Counted from the stretch's first letter, positions 35,392-44,225 are shown. The stretch is 64,000 nt of DNA from Paraburkholderia sp. D15 (GCF_029910215.1 NZ_CP110396.1:1054001-1118000); one strand, 5' to 3'. Program-made: numbers and translations. The notes: generated by a model not told the origin, from the letters alone.

Positions 35392-35939
35392 TGGATCGCA
35401 AACTCGAACTGCGCGACAAGGCGCTGGAATACTTTCTCGACAACGGCATGGCCGAGCTGTCGCTGCGTCCGTTAGGCGAGCAGATCGGCAGCAGCGCGCG
35501 TCTGCTGGTCTATCACTTCGGCTCGAAAGACGGCCTGATCGAGGCCGTCATGGACGAGGTTCGTCTGCGTGTTCAAACGTCGTTCGTCGAGCTGATGGCT
35601 CAGGCCGGCAAGTCGCGCATTCTGAAGACCTTCTGGGCGTGGGCAACGGCCGCCGAGAACAGCCGCTACGTGCGGTTGCTGTTCGAAGTCCAGGTGCTCG
35701 CCCTGCAAAACCCGGCCATGTATGGCCGCTACGTGGAACGGTCCGCGTCGAGCTGGATCGCGATCATCGAAAACGTGTTTCCGCCGTCGGCGAACCGGCG
35801 CGCTATCGCCACGCTGTGCGCCGCGGTCGTGGACGGTCTCATGCTCGAATTTCTCAGTTCGGGCGATCTGAAGCAAACAGGCGCGGCACTCAACCTGTTT
35901 GCGTCGATGCTGCAGGACAAGTTGCGCGCGCCCGTCTAG
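35391..35939 (+). CDS. TetR-family regulator with operator at its start codon
   Basis: TetR-family protein of 182 aa. The DNA-binding domain is short: LSLRPLGEQIGSSARLLVYHFGSKDGLIEAVMDEV near 22-56. The C-terminal domain contains FWAWATAAENSRYVRLLFEVQVLALQ. The start codon is embedded in the end of a perfect 32-bp palindrome and no separate ribosome binding site is seen, so expression is probably tightly autoregulated. The gene stands between the sia operon (divergent) and the CPBP protease; which of them it controls is unclear. Confidence 0.82.
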   Translation: MDRKLELRDKALEYFLDNGMAELSLRPLGEQIGSSARLLVYHFGSKDGLIEAVMDEVRLRVQTSFVELMAQAGKSRILKTFWAWATAAENSRYVRLLFEVQVLALQNPAMYGRYVERSASSWIAIIENVFPPSANRRAIATLCAAVVDGLMLEFLSSGDLKQTGAALNLFASMLQDKLRAPV

Positions 35940-36000
35940 CGGCACGCTGACATACCAACCTCTTCAGGCCAATTCAAACAACAAGTAACGAGGGCAACGA

Positions 36001-36999
36001 ATGAGCGAATCGAAAGACTACGGCAAGGCATCGGGCAATCTCGAACCTGGCGGCAATGTGGACCACGATCGGTGCGGAGGATGGCGACGCTTTTCCGGCG
36101 GCCGGTTTGCGCGCGTCTGGATGGGCCGCGACGGCTTGCGCGCGGGCTGGGCCGTGCTGCTGTTCGTCATGATCATGAGCGCGCTGCTGGCGGGGATCGC
36201 GTATGCCGCGCATCGGCTGCATCATCTGCCGCCCATGACGGGCGAATTGCAACCGTCGCGCATGCTGATCGGCGAACTCGCGATGATCTTTGCCGCCGTG
36301 GTCGCGACGAAGGTCATGAGCCTGATCGATAAACGCTCGTGGCGCGACTATGGATTGCAGGCGCCGCAGCGCGCCTCGCGCGTCGCTCATCTTGCGCAAG
36401 GGCTCTTTTTCGGCGCTGCGGCGATGGCGTTGTTGATGGGTACGCTGCGCGCTCTGCACGCGGTCAGCATCGAGCCGTCTGGCGTTGCACTCAAGCCGTT
36501 GCTCGAATCGGCGGCGTTATGGGCCGTCGTGTTCGTGCTCGTCGGGTTCAGCGAGGAAACGAGTTTTCGCGGCTACGTGTTGTTTCGACTGTTTCGCGGT
36601 GTGGGGCCCGTGGCCGCGAGTCTCGTGACGTCGGCGGTATTTGCGCTCGTGCATCTGACCAATCCCGGCGAAACGGCATTCGGCATCGTGTCGGTGGCCG
36701 CCACCGCGCTTGTGTTCTGCTTTGCGATCTGGCGCACCGGCGCGCTGTGGTGGGTGATCGGCTTTCACGCGGCCTGGGACTGGAGTCAATCGTTCGTGTT
36801 CGGCATCGCCGATAGCGGGACGCTCGCGAGCGGGCACTGGCTGACCAGCCGTCCAGGCGGACCCGCATGGTTGAGCGGCGGCGCGGCCGGTCCGGAAGGC
36901 AGCGTGCTGATGCTGCCGCTGCTTGCGATACTCGTGGTCCTCATGGTGCGGACGTTGCCGGGCGGTGGCGGGCGGCGGTCGGTGCAAGCCTGGCGTTGA
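36001..36999 (+). CDS. CPBP-family intramembrane protease
   Basis: Membrane protein of 332 aa with about eight helices after a charged 40-residue N terminus. The CPBP (CaaX protease/bacteriocin-processing, Abi) motifs are present: SEETSFRGYVLFR with the EExxxR pattern near 182-194, FALVHLTN with the second-motif His, and FHAAWDWSQ with the last His. These proteins are glutamic-type intramembrane proteases, sometimes linked to bacteriocin self-immunity or protein sorting. The partner is unknown. The start follows an ACGAGGGCAACGA leader after the TetR gene, with 61 bases between them. Confidence 0.85.
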   Translation: MSESKDYGKASGNLEPGGNVDHDRCGGWRRFSGGRFARVWMGRDGLRAGWAVLLFVMIMSALLAGIAYAAHRLHHLPPMTGELQPSRMLIGELAMIFAAVVATKVMSLIDKRSWRDYGLQAPQRASRVAHLAQGLFFGAAAMALLMGTLRALHAVSIEPSGVALKPLLESAALWAVVFVLVGFSEETSFRGYVLFRLFRGVGPVAASLVTSAVFALVHLTNPGETAFGIVSVAATALVFCFAIWRTGALWWVIGFHAAWDWSQSFVFGIADSGTLASGHWLTSRPGGPAWLSGGAAGPEGSVLMLPLLAILVVLMVRTLPGGGGRRSVQAWR

Positions 37000-37231
37000 G
37001 CGGGAGTGAACGGCCGGTGGATCGGCGCATTCAATACGGCATATAGATGAGCCGGCTCGTCAACGGGGCGGCGTTCGCCTGGATCGCCACCTATTCGGCA
37101 TGAATGTGGAGATTCATTCGATATAGACAATTGGAGTGCTAACTTACTTTTTAGAGACTGGACAGAACCCTGTAAAATAAAGCCGCCCTCATGAGGAGAG
37201 TCACAAACCAAAAGCTCGGGTTCAATGCACG

Positions 37232-38155
37232 ATGATTGTCGTAATCTACGAAGAAGAAGTAGCGAACGCGGCCGGTGTTGCGAGCCATGCGCAGCTTGGC
37301 TTCGAATCGCATCAGCATATCGAAGAGGTATTGCTGCCGGGTCACCCTCGGCCAGACAATCCTGTTTTCTTCACGAAGAAGTTTGTCGGGCACGCGGAAT
37401 ATCGGTGGCAGGTTCTGAAAGTCTGCCTGAAAACGGGTGTTGCTCCGTTGACGTACATCGTAACGCTCAGACGACGACCACAAAGCAGGAAAGACTTTTA
37501 CCTGAAAAACATCCTTTCGACGCGGAAGGAGAAGGTGCGTCGGGTCATTCATCCATGGACCCTGGTCGAGGTGGAGTTTGGCCATTCGCTCTCCGTCGGC
37601 AAAGCAAGCGGCTCGATCAAGGGCAACAAACGCTACGCGGATACCGTTCAGCTCTTCAGCATGCCGAAACGCCGTCTGGCGATTGTCATGCAGGTCATCG
37701 AGCGCGATCAGGAAGATTTGTTGCAGGTGGTGCCTATCTCGTCAAAGCATCCCGGCGTAACCGAAAGGGCTTCCGTGGAAGTCACTTCTGCTCTGACAAC
37801 GCTGACTCATTATCGGAAACGAAGCTGGGCAGTATGCCGCATGATTCAACCGGTCACTGCCAGTCGAATCATCGCACCGATGGTCCAGATCGGTCCGCGC
37901 CACCAGACTCGCGACAAGGGTTTCCGCCTCAAGGTGCGCGGCGCAGTCCGGGAAGCGATCAAAGATGCATTGATGTTTGGCGTCGCAGCAAATAGTCGGG
38001 TTACGGAGTTGGCGGCGGAGAAAAAGCGGGCGGACGAACTTTGCGAACAGGTCACGGATCTGCAGGACAAGCTGGAGTTCTACGAAAAACTGATGGCGCA
38101 GTCTGGCTTGACGTTGGAAGGAGAGCAAGTGGACGAGACCGCCGCCGCGTCCTGA
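37232..38155 (+). CDS. PemK/MazF-like protein with C-terminal coiled coil
   Basis: Protein of 307 aa by this start. The conserved part begins near residue 103 (IHPWTLVEVEFGHS) and continues with MPKRRLAIVMQVIE and LLQVVPISSK, the strand order of PemK/MazF-type growth inhibitors. After about residue 225 there is a basic helix and then a coiled coil (LAAEKKRADELCEQVTDLQDKLEFYEKLM). The first 100 residues match nothing I recognise, and the true start may lie near 37538, where AAGGAGAAG precedes a GTG. No antitoxin gene is adjacent. The region is richer in A+T than its neighbours, suggesting acquisition. Confidence 0.5.
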   Translation: MIVVIYEEEVANAAGVASHAQLGFESHQHIEEVLLPGHPRPDNPVFFTKKFVGHAEYRWQVLKVCLKTGVAPLTYIVTLRRRPQSRKDFYLKNILSTRKEKVRRVIHPWTLVEVEFGHSLSVGKASGSIKGNKRYADTVQLFSMPKRRLAIVMQVIERDQEDLLQVVPISSKHPGVTERASVEVTSALTTLTHYRKRSWAVCRMIQPVTASRIIAPMVQIGPRHQTRDKGFRLKVRGAVREAIKDALMFGVAANSRVTELAAEKKRADELCEQVTDLQDKLEFYEKLMAQSGLTLEGEQVDETAAAS

Positions 38156-38187
38156 TCCCCTTGGTCTGAGTCGGCGGAAAAGACCGC

Positions 38188-38216
38188 TTGCCGGGGAGCG
38201 CAAGATTCCTTATAAT
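38188..38216 (+). promoter_or_regulatory. Sigma-70 promoter of a candidate small RNA
   Basis: TTGCCG (38188-38193) and a consensus TATAAT (38211-38216) are separated by exactly 17 bases. Transcription would begin near 38223. It lies 33 bases after the PemK-like stop codon. Confidence 0.65.
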
Positions 38217-38222
38217 TCTTTC

Positions 38223-38331
38223 ACTTTGGTGATGGAACTCCCGGACAGGACCGGCCATCGCGACGGTTAAAAGCCTCCTGAGTAGCACCTTCTTTAAGAT
38301 GAATCCGCCTTCATGGCGGATTTTGTCTTTC
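38223..38331 (+). ncRNA. Candidate small RNA of about 109 nt
   Basis: The segment is bounded by a near-consensus promoter and an intrinsic terminator. Internally GGTG (38228-38231) can pair with CACC (38286-38289) and ACTC (38237-38240) with GAGT (38280-38283), which would close a long stem around a C/G-rich core. No open reading frame with a ribosome binding site is inside. I do not recognise a known family; it could also be the leader of the VOC gene at 38482. Confidence 0.45.
38302..38330 (+). terminator. Intrinsic terminator of the candidate small RNA
   Basis: Eight base pairs, AATCCGCC with GGCGGATT, close a five-base loop and are followed by TTGTCTTT. No protein gene ends directly upstream, which is why a small RNA or attenuated leader is proposed. 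Confidence 0.7.
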
Positions 38332-38481
38332 CAGGCCTGGAAATTTCTCAAGCTCGTTGTTTCTCCGTCTCGCCATTCCGGCAAACCGTTACCGCACTCG
38401 TCCTTCGTTCATCCACGGACCACCACCGTACTCAACCCGTTCCGGTAGACTGGGTCATCACGAACTCTGGAAAAGTCGGCC

Positions 38482-38880
38482 ATGATTTCCCACGTCTTCA
38501 TCGGCATTACCGATTTCGACCGTGCCCTGCACTTCTACTCGCCGGTCATGGAAGCGCTACGGCTCAAGATGAAGTTCTGCGATCGTGACAAGCCGTGGGC
38601 CGGCTGGATGGCGCCGGATGCGCCGCGTCCGCTGTTCCTGATCGGCAAACCGTTCGACGGACATCCGGCCCGTTTCGGCAACGGCCAGATGATCGCGTTT
38701 CTGGCGCCGGACCGGCAGGCCGTCGATCTCGCCTACACCCACGCACTCGCACACGGGGGCTCATGCGAGGGCGCACCCGGCTTGCGAGTGCACTATCACC
38801 CGAACTACTACGGTGCTTACTTTCGCGACCCGGACGGCAACAAGCTCTGCGTTTGTCATCACGATCCCGTCGATGCGTAG
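38482..38880 (+). CDS. VOC-family (glyoxalase-like) protein
   Basis: Protein of 132 aa of the vicinal oxygen chelate superfamily. It starts MISHVFIGITDFDRALHFYSPVMEAL, has the middle segment GNGQMIAFLAPDRQAVDLAYTHAL and ends YYGAYFRDPDGNKLCVCHH, the pattern of the common glyoxalase/lactoylglutathione lyase-like group. His4 and the Tyr/Asp near the end are candidates for metal ligands. It stands alone; the function in the cell is unknown. Confidence 0.8.
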   Translation: MISHVFIGITDFDRALHFYSPVMEALRLKMKFCDRDKPWAGWMAPDAPRPLFLIGKPFDGHPARFGNGQMIAFLAPDRQAVDLAYTHALAHGGSCEGAPGLRVHYHPNYYGAYFRDPDGNKLCVCHHDPVDA

Positions 38881-38948
38881 CGCGGAATCGATCAAAAGCG
38901 AGAGCCGGTCGCCAGCGGCTTTCGCTTAAAGCCCCCGATTCAATCGCT

Positions 38949-40538
38949 TCAACCGCGCCCCTTCCCGCGCCCCCGCAGCGCAAACGCCGCCACCGTACAC
39001 CCCAGCATCGCGACACCCGCCAACAGAAACGTATCGCTATACGCCATCAAAAGCGCTTCGCGGCCCACCACCTTATCGATCACGCCCAACGCCGCTGCAC
39101 GCGCATCGCCCAAGCCGGCCGACGCCAATGCATCGACACGGCCGATGTGCGCGCCGCTCAACGTTCTGACCATCTCCACCATCCGATCCCGATACGCGCC
39201 GTTGAACGGCGTGATCGCCTCGCCGATCCGCGACGCGTGCAGCTTCTCGCGCTCCACCACGATCTGACTGGCAATCGCGATGCCGATCGCGCCGCCAAGA
39301 TTGCGCACCATGCTGAAGAGCCCGGACGCCGACCCGAGCTGCGACTTCTCGATACCATCGACGGCCATCACGCCGAGCGCGACCACCACCAGCGACTGTC
39401 CGATGCCGCGCACGATCAGCGACGGCACGACGACGTTCGCCGATGCATCCACGTTCAGATGTATGTTCATCAGACAGCCGATCGCAACCAGCGTGAAGCC
39501 CGCGATGATCGTCGTGCGCGCACTCGTTCTACGCATCAGCGGCGGCGTCAGAAACGACATCACGAACTGCACGAGCCCATACGGCACCATCAGCACACCG
39601 ATGTCGCGCGCGTTATAGCCCTGCAATTCGGCAAAGTAATTCGGCACGAGGAACACCACCGCGAACACCGCGCCGCCGAACAGAAACTGCATCAGACTCG
39701 CGATCCCGAAGTTGTAGCGCCCCAGCAGTTTCAGGTTGATGAACGGTTCGTCGCGACGCAACTGCACGACCACGAAGATACTCAAGCCCACTACGGCAAC
39801 GACGAAAGCATTCGTGATGAAGCTCGACCCGAACCAGTCCTTGCGGCCGCCCTCTTCCAGCACGATCTGCAATGCGCTGAGGCCGATCGCCATCGTCGCG
39901 ATGCCGAGCCAGTCGGCCTTGCGCAAGCGGTCGAGATGCACCGGCTCGGCCTTGATCGACCAGCCGATCGCCGCGAGCAGCGCAAGCGCGGGCGGAATCT
40001 GCAGATAGAAAATCCAGCGCCACGAGTACATGTCGGTGAGCCAGCCGCCGAGCGATGGCCCCGCCGCCTGCGCAACGTTATTCGCGACGGCGAACAACGC
40101 CATGCCGAGCGGATGCCGCGACGCGGGCAGCTCCGTGACGATCAGCTGAAACGACAGTGGAATCAGCACGCCGCCGAACGCGCCCTGAAACGCGCGCGCG
40201 ACGATCATCGCGTCGATGGTGGGCGCCACCGAACACACCAGCGAAAAAACCAGAAACCCACTCGTGCCGACCAGCATCACGCGCCGGATGGAAAACACTT
40301 TCACGAGCCAGCCCGTCAATGGAATCACGATGATCTCCGCGACCAGATACGCGGTGGTGATCCACGAGCCCTCCTCGAAACTCGCGCCGAGCGAGCCGCG
40401 AATGTCGGGCAGCGACGCGTTGGTGACGTGCACGTTCATGCCGGCCATGAAGCAGCCGAACACGCCGCCGAGCACCGCCACCCACGCGCGCCAAGACACC
40501 GGCTCGTGACGGCGGGAAGCCGTCGCCGCCGCGCTCAT
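38949..40538 (-). CDS. MFS multidrug transporter, EmrB/QacA (DHA2) family
   Basis: Inner-membrane antiporter of 529 aa with 14 predicted helices. Helix 1 has FGCFMAGMNVHVTNASLPDIRG, followed by SWITTAYLVAEIIVIPLTGWLVKVFSIRRVML and GPSLGGWLTDMYSWRWIFYLQIP, the DHA2 motifs A and C. The start codon overlaps the stop of the adaptor gene by four bases. Together with that adaptor and the outer-membrane factor upstream it forms a tripartite pump like EmrAB-TolC. Confidence 0.9.
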   Translation of the reverse strand: MSAAATASRRHEPVSWRAWVAVLGGVFGCFMAGMNVHVTNASLPDIRGSLGASFEEGSWITTAYLVAEIIVIPLTGWLVKVFSIRRVMLVGTSGFLVFSLVCSVAPTIDAMIVARAFQGAFGGVLIPLSFQLIVTELPASRHPLGMALFAVANNVAQAAGPSLGGWLTDMYSWRWIFYLQIPPALALLAAIGWSIKAEPVHLDRLRKADWLGIATMAIGLSALQIVLEEGGRKDWFGSSFITNAFVVAVVGLSIFVVVQLRRDEPFINLKLLGRYNFGIASLMQFLFGGAVFAVVFLVPNYFAELQGYNARDIGVLMVPYGLVQFVMSFLTPPLMRRTSARTTIIAGFTLVAIGCLMNIHLNVDASANVVVPSLIVRGIGQSLVVVALGVMAVDGIEKSQLGSASGLFSMVRNLGGAIGIAIASQIVVEREKLHASRIGEAITPFNGAYRDRMVEMVRTLSGAHIGRVDALASAGLGDARAAALGVIDKVVGREALLMAYSDTFLLAGVAMLGCTVAAFALRGRGKGRG

Positions 40539-41668
40539 GAACGGCTCGCGACGGGTTGCACGGCGTCGTCGCCGGTATGGACGCGCGCGATCACCGACAT
40601 GCCGGGCCGCAACGCCAGCGCATCGCGCGGGCCGCCGTCCACGCGGATCTTCACTGGAATGCGCTGAACCACCTTGGTGAAGTTGCCGGTGGCATTGTCC
40701 GGCGGCAATAGCGCGAACTGCGCGCCCGAGCCCGGTGCGATGCTCGCCACGCGTCCATGCAGCGTGTGCCCGGCGTAGGTATCGACGTCGATCTCGACCG
40801 CCTGGCCCGCACGCATCGCGGCGACCTCGGTCTCCTTGAAGTTGGCGATCACATAGACGTCCTGCAACGGCACCACCGCGAGCAACGGCTGTCCGGTCTC
40901 GACATACTGGCCGACGCGCACCGCGCGCTGGCCGATCGTGCCATCGCCGGCCGCGCGAATCGTCGTGTGATCGAAATCCAGTTGCGCGAGCGAGAGTGCC
41001 GCGCGCGTCATGCCGAGCTGGGCCTGTGCCTGCTCGATCGTCGCGAGGCTTTGCGCGCGTCGCTTGAGCAACACGGTTTGCTGCCCGCGTTGCGCCTGCA
41101 CGGAGGCGTCGGCCTTCGCGAGCGCGGCGTCGGCGGTGAGCGCGTCGGCATGCGCCTGCTCCCAGCGCTGCGCGCTCGATGCCTGTTCGGCGGCCAGTTG
41201 CCGGTAGCGCTCGGCGTCGGCCTTGCGGCGGATCGCGCCGGCCTGCGCCGCCGCCACGTCCGCTTGCGCGGCGGCCGTCAGGCTGCCTTGCTGGGCGATC
41301 TGGGCGTCGAGCGTCGCGAGGTTCGCCTGGTCCGCATGCAGGGTCGCGAGCGCGGCATCGACACTCGCCCGCGCGCGGCTCAGTTTCGCCGCGTAGTCGG
41401 CGCTGTCGATCCGCGCAAGCACATCGCCCTTGCGCACCGGCTGATTGTCGTCGACCTCGACGCTCGTCACGTAACCCGGCACGCGCGAACTGACGGTGAC
41501 GACATCGGCGCGCACGTAGGCGTCGTCGGTGCTCTCGATGAAGCGGCCGACGGTCCACCAGCGGATGCCCACGACGACCAGCACGACCACGGCGACGGTT
41601 GCCCCCGCCACGATCAGATTGCGTTTGCTCAGCGGCGACGACTTGCCGGGAACGACGGTAGTACTCAT
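40535..41668 (-). CDS. HlyD/EmrA-family membrane-fusion adaptor
   Basis: Periplasmic adaptor of 377 aa. Residues 20-38 form the single N-terminal helix; a biotinyl-lipoyl-like segment (VPGYVTSVEVDDNQPVRKGDVLARID) comes near 64-90, then a long coiled-coil hairpin from about 95 to 225 rich in Ala and Gln, and the C-terminal barrel with YVIANFKETEVAAMRAGQ. This is the EmrA layout. It bridges the MFS transporter and the outer-membrane protein. AAAGGT lies upstream of the ATG at 41668. Confidence 0.9.
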   Translation of the reverse strand: MSTTVVPGKSSPLSKRNLIVAGATVAVVVLVVVGIRWWTVGRFIESTDDAYVRADVVTVSSRVPGYVTSVEVDDNQPVRKGDVLARIDSADYAAKLSRARASVDAALATLHADQANLATLDAQIAQQGSLTAAAQADVAAAQAGAIRRKADAERYRQLAAEQASSAQRWEQAHADALTADAALAKADASVQAQRGQQTVLLKRRAQSLATIEQAQAQLGMTRAALSLAQLDFDHTTIRAAGDGTIGQRAVRVGQYVETGQPLLAVVPLQDVYVIANFKETEVAAMRAGQAVEIDVDTYAGHTLHGRVASIAPGSGAQFALLPPDNATGNFTKVVQRIPVKIRVDGGPRDALALRPGMSVIARVHTGDDAVQPVASRS

Positions 41669-41734
41669 ATCGGGACCTTTGAAAAAAATAACGAATCCAT
41701 CGTGACGACGATGCGCTGCGATGGGGTTCAACGT

Positions 41735-41766
41735 GATGCAGTTCAACGACGATGCAGTTCAACGAC
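41735..41766. repeat. Tandem 16-bp duplication
   Basis: GATGCAGTTCAACGAC occurs twice in direct succession in the short spacer between the NodT and HlyD genes. It is probably a slippage product. Confidence 0.6.
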
Positions 41767-41785
41767 GATGTGGTGCGCCAGCCGT

Positions 41786-43276
41786 CTACCGCTGCCAGCC
41801 GCCACCCAGCGCCTTGAACACCGCGACCTGATCGACAGCCAGGTCCTGCGCCGACGCGGCCAGCGCCGCATCGGCCGCGACGAGCGTGCGTTCGGTGTCG
41901 AGCACATCGAGGAAATCCAGCGCGCCCGCCTGGTAGTTCAGTTCGGCGAGGTGGAACGCGCGGGCGTCGTTGGCGCGCGCATCCTGCAACGCGTGTTGTC
42001 GCGTCCACTGCGCGCCGTAGAACGTCAGCGCCTGCTCGGATTCCTTCAGCGCGGTCAGCACGTCGCGATCGAACGCGGCAAGCGCCTCGGCGTTGCCGGC
42101 CTTCGCCTGCGCGAGGCGCGCGCGGCTCGCGGCCAGATTCGGAAAGCGCCAGCTGATCAACGGGCCCACGCCCCAAGCCATCGCGTATTGGTCGCCGAGC
42201 GATGCGAGACTGCCGGTGGTCGACAGCACATTCACCGAGCCGCCCAGCACGATCGACGGATACAGCTCGGCGTGCGCCACGCCGACACGTGCATCGGCGG
42301 CGGCCAGCCTGCGTTCCGCCTCGCGCAGATCGGGGCGGCGGCGCAGCAGCGCGGCGCCGTCGCCGACCGGAAACGGCGCCGCGAGCACCGGCGTTACGCG
42401 GCAGGCGTCGGCCTGCGCCGGAAACTCGCCGGGCGGACGACCAAGCAACACCGCGAGATCGAACAGCGCCGCGCGGCGCTCGCCTTCTAGCGTGGGCAGC
42501 GTGGCGCGCGTTTCGTCGAGAAAACCCCGTGCGCGCGTGACTTCGAGATCGGACACGAGGCCACGGTCGCGCTGCCGCGTGGTGAGTTCGAGCACGCGTT
42601 GCGCGACGCCGAGCGAGCGGTGCGCGACGTCGATGCGTGCGCCGCTCGAGCAGGTGCGCAGATAGGCTTCGGTGGTCGCCGCGACGACCGACACGCGCAC
42701 GGCGTCCGTTGCGGCCTGCATCGCGTCGGCGTCCGCATGCGCAGCGTCGACGAGATGGCGCACGCGTCCCCACAGATCGATTTCGTACGACACCGTGAAC
42801 GACGGCGAGTACGCCCAGCGCGTGTCGGCCGAATCGCGACGCGCCGCCGCGACGGTTTGATCGGCGCTCTGCTTGCCGTAGTTGCCGCCGAGCGCCAGTT
42901 GCGTATCGGGCAGTTGCGCGGCGCCCGCTTCGCTCAACACCGCCCGCGATTTCGCGAGACGCGCGAGCGCGACCGCGAGATCGCGGTTCCGATCGAGCGC
43001 TTGCTGAATGAGCCCGTCGAGCACGGGGTCCTGGTAGAGACGCCACCAGTCGTCCGCTAACGGTTGCGCGGTGACGGGCGCGTGTCCGGTGGAGACGAAT
43101 GGTGCGGAGGCGGCGGCCGGCGTCGAGGGTGCGCGATACGGCGCATCGAGTGAACAGGCCGAGGCGAGTAACGAGAGCGCACCGATGCTTGCGCGGCGTA
43201 AGAAGTAATCAGCAAGACGGCGAGCCACGCGATGAACGGTGCGAAAAACGGTGCGATAAGCGCCCGGAAGAACCAT
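41786..43276 (-). CDS. Outer-membrane efflux lipoprotein, NodT/OprM family
   Basis: Outer-membrane factor of 496 aa. A lipobox LLASAC with Cys41 follows a long basic and hydrophobic N terminus, so the mature protein is acylated. The body shows DDWWRLYQDPVLDGLIQQALDRNRDLAVALARL and the duplicated helical TolC-like repeats, ending QVAVFKALGGGW, the usual ending of the NodT family. First gene of the efflux operon; 117 bases separate it from the adaptor. The start may be further inside, as the first 25 residues are unusually basic for a signal peptide. Confidence 0.88.
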   Translation of the reverse strand: MVLPGAYRTVFRTVHRVARRLADYFLRRASIGALSLLASACSLDAPYRAPSTPAAASAPFVSTGHAPVTAQPLADDWWRLYQDPVLDGLIQQALDRNRDLAVALARLAKSRAVLSEAGAAQLPDTQLALGGNYGKQSADQTVAAARRDSADTRWAYSPSFTVSYEIDLWGRVRHLVDAAHADADAMQAATDAVRVSVVAATTEAYLRTCSSGARIDVAHRSLGVAQRVLELTTRQRDRGLVSDLEVTRARGFLDETRATLPTLEGERRAALFDLAVLLGRPPGEFPAQADACRVTPVLAAPFPVGDGAALLRRRPDLREAERRLAAADARVGVAHAELYPSIVLGGSVNVLSTTGSLASLGDQYAMAWGVGPLISWRFPNLAASRARLAQAKAGNAEALAAFDRDVLTALKESEQALTFYGAQWTRQHALQDARANDARAFHLAELNYQAGALDFLDVLDTERTLVAADAALAASAQDLAVDQVAVFKALGGGWQR

Positions 43277-43350
43277 GACAAATGCCCGGCAGTGGATTCG
43301 GAGGACAGATGGTAGAGTCCTGCGATCCGGTCATCTCTCGCAGAATTGCC

Positions 43351-44142
43351 ATGCATCGTCGCGAAATAGACAACTTCGGTTTCGTCGAAAGTCAGAAGGC
43401 ACTCGAAGTCTCGCCGGTCGTCGTGCTGGCCACTGACCAGCCCGCCCGCGCGGAATTTCCGCCGCACGCGCACAGCAGCGCGCAATTGCTCTACGCGATT
43501 TCCGGCGTGATGATCGTGCGGGTCGCGGGCGGCAGTTGGATCGTGCCGACCGGACGCGCGGTCTGGGTGCCGGGCGGCGTGCGCCACGAGATCCAGATCG
43601 CCAGCGACGCGCAGGTCCGCACCGTCTACGTCGCCGCCGGCGCCGACGCGTGCGCGACCTTGCCCGGCGAATGCCGCGTGATCCTTGTGAGCGCGCTGTT
43701 GCGCGAGTTGATCGTGACGGCAGCCGGCATCGGTCCGGCCAGCGACCACGGCGAGCGCGAGCGGCGCGTGCTTGCGCTGATCCTCGATGAAATCGCGGTG
43801 GCCGAACCGCTGCTGTTGCACGTGCCGATGCCGCGTCATCCCGCGTTCGCGGAACTGTGCGCGGCGTTGATTGCGCAGCCGTCGCTGGAGGCGTCGTTGC
43901 AGGGCTGGGCAGAACATGCCGGCATGAACGCACGCACGTTCGCCCGGGCATTCCAGCGCGAAACCGGCATGACACATGGCGCCTGGTGCCGTCACACGCG
44001 CGTGCTGCTGAGCCTGCCGCAACTGGCGAGCGGCGCGTCGGTGCTGGATGTCGCGCTCGATCACGGGTACGACAGCCCGAGCGCGTTTACGGCGATGTTC
44101 CGCAAGGTGCTGGGCGTGGCGCCGAGCGAGTACTTCAGATAG
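43351..44142 (+). CDS. AraC-family regulator with cupin-like sensor
   Basis: AraC-type regulator of 263 aa. Residues 35-90 form a cupin-like domain (FPPHAHSSAQLLYAISG, WVPGGVRHEI), and the C-terminal two-helix-turn-helix unit has SLQGWAEHAGMNARTFARAFQRETGM and VLDVALDHGYDSPSAFTAMFRKVLGVAPSEYF. The MHRREIDNFGF start at 43351 is preferred; an ATG at 43309 is in frame. It is divergent from the tripartite efflux operon at 43276 and probably regulates it. Confidence 0.86.
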   Translation: MHRREIDNFGFVESQKALEVSPVVVLATDQPARAEFPPHAHSSAQLLYAISGVMIVRVAGGSWIVPTGRAVWVPGGVRHEIQIASDAQVRTVYVAAGADACATLPGECRVILVSALLRELIVTAAGIGPASDHGERERRVLALILDEIAVAEPLLLHVPMPRHPAFAELCAALIAQPSLEASLQGWAEHAGMNARTFARAFQRETGMTHGAWCRHTRVLLSLPQLASGASVLDVALDHGYDSPSAFTAMFRKVLGVAPSEYFR

Positions 44143-44183
44143 AGGTTGATCCGGGTTTGCCGCTCGCGCGTGAATGCACGCCA

Positions 44184-44220
44184 TAAAAAACGACGCGCCA
44201 GCCACCAAAGGCTAGCGCGC
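44184..44220 (-). terminator. Terminator of the radical SAM/DUF1843 operon
   Basis: On the minus strand a stem with arms GCGCTAGCC and GGCTGGCGC (one G-U pair), extended by further G/C pairs, is followed by CGTCG and a run of six T. It begins six bases after the radical SAM stop codon. Confidence 0.75.
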
Positions 44221-44225
44221 CGCTC

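Noticed and set aside
37191..37235. A 14-codon leader peptide overlapping the PemK-like start by ATGA
   Set aside because: No ribosome binding site precedes its ATG, and such short frames occur by chance.
37151..37585. A 144-codon minus-strand frame with a hydrophobic end opposite the PemK-like gene
   Set aside because: It begins inside the conserved part of the plus-strand gene and has no clear ribosome binding site. The doubt about the first 100 residues of the PemK-like protein keeps it a remote possibility.
38223..38331. Fluoride (crcB) or other known riboswitch
   Set aside because: GGTGATGG resembles the start of the fluoride motif, but the required pseudoknot partner and the conserved 3' segment are not in place, and the downstream gene is a VOC protein rather than a fluoride exporter.
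41735..41766. Insertion-sequence target duplication
   Set aside because: The two 16-bp copies are directly adjacent, with no element or inverted repeats between them; slippage is simpler.
38595..42490. Long plus-strand open frames (690 and 577 codons) opposite the efflux operon
   Set aside because: Both are antisense to EmrB-, HlyD- and NodT-like genes with clear motifs; composition is His/Arg/Gln-biased without domains.
40539..43046. Continuation of the EmrB frame far upstream, giving a 1,365-codon frame
   Set aside because: Only the last 529 codons resemble a protein; the rest is antisense-like Arg/Ala-rich sequence overlapping the HlyD and NodT genes in another frame.
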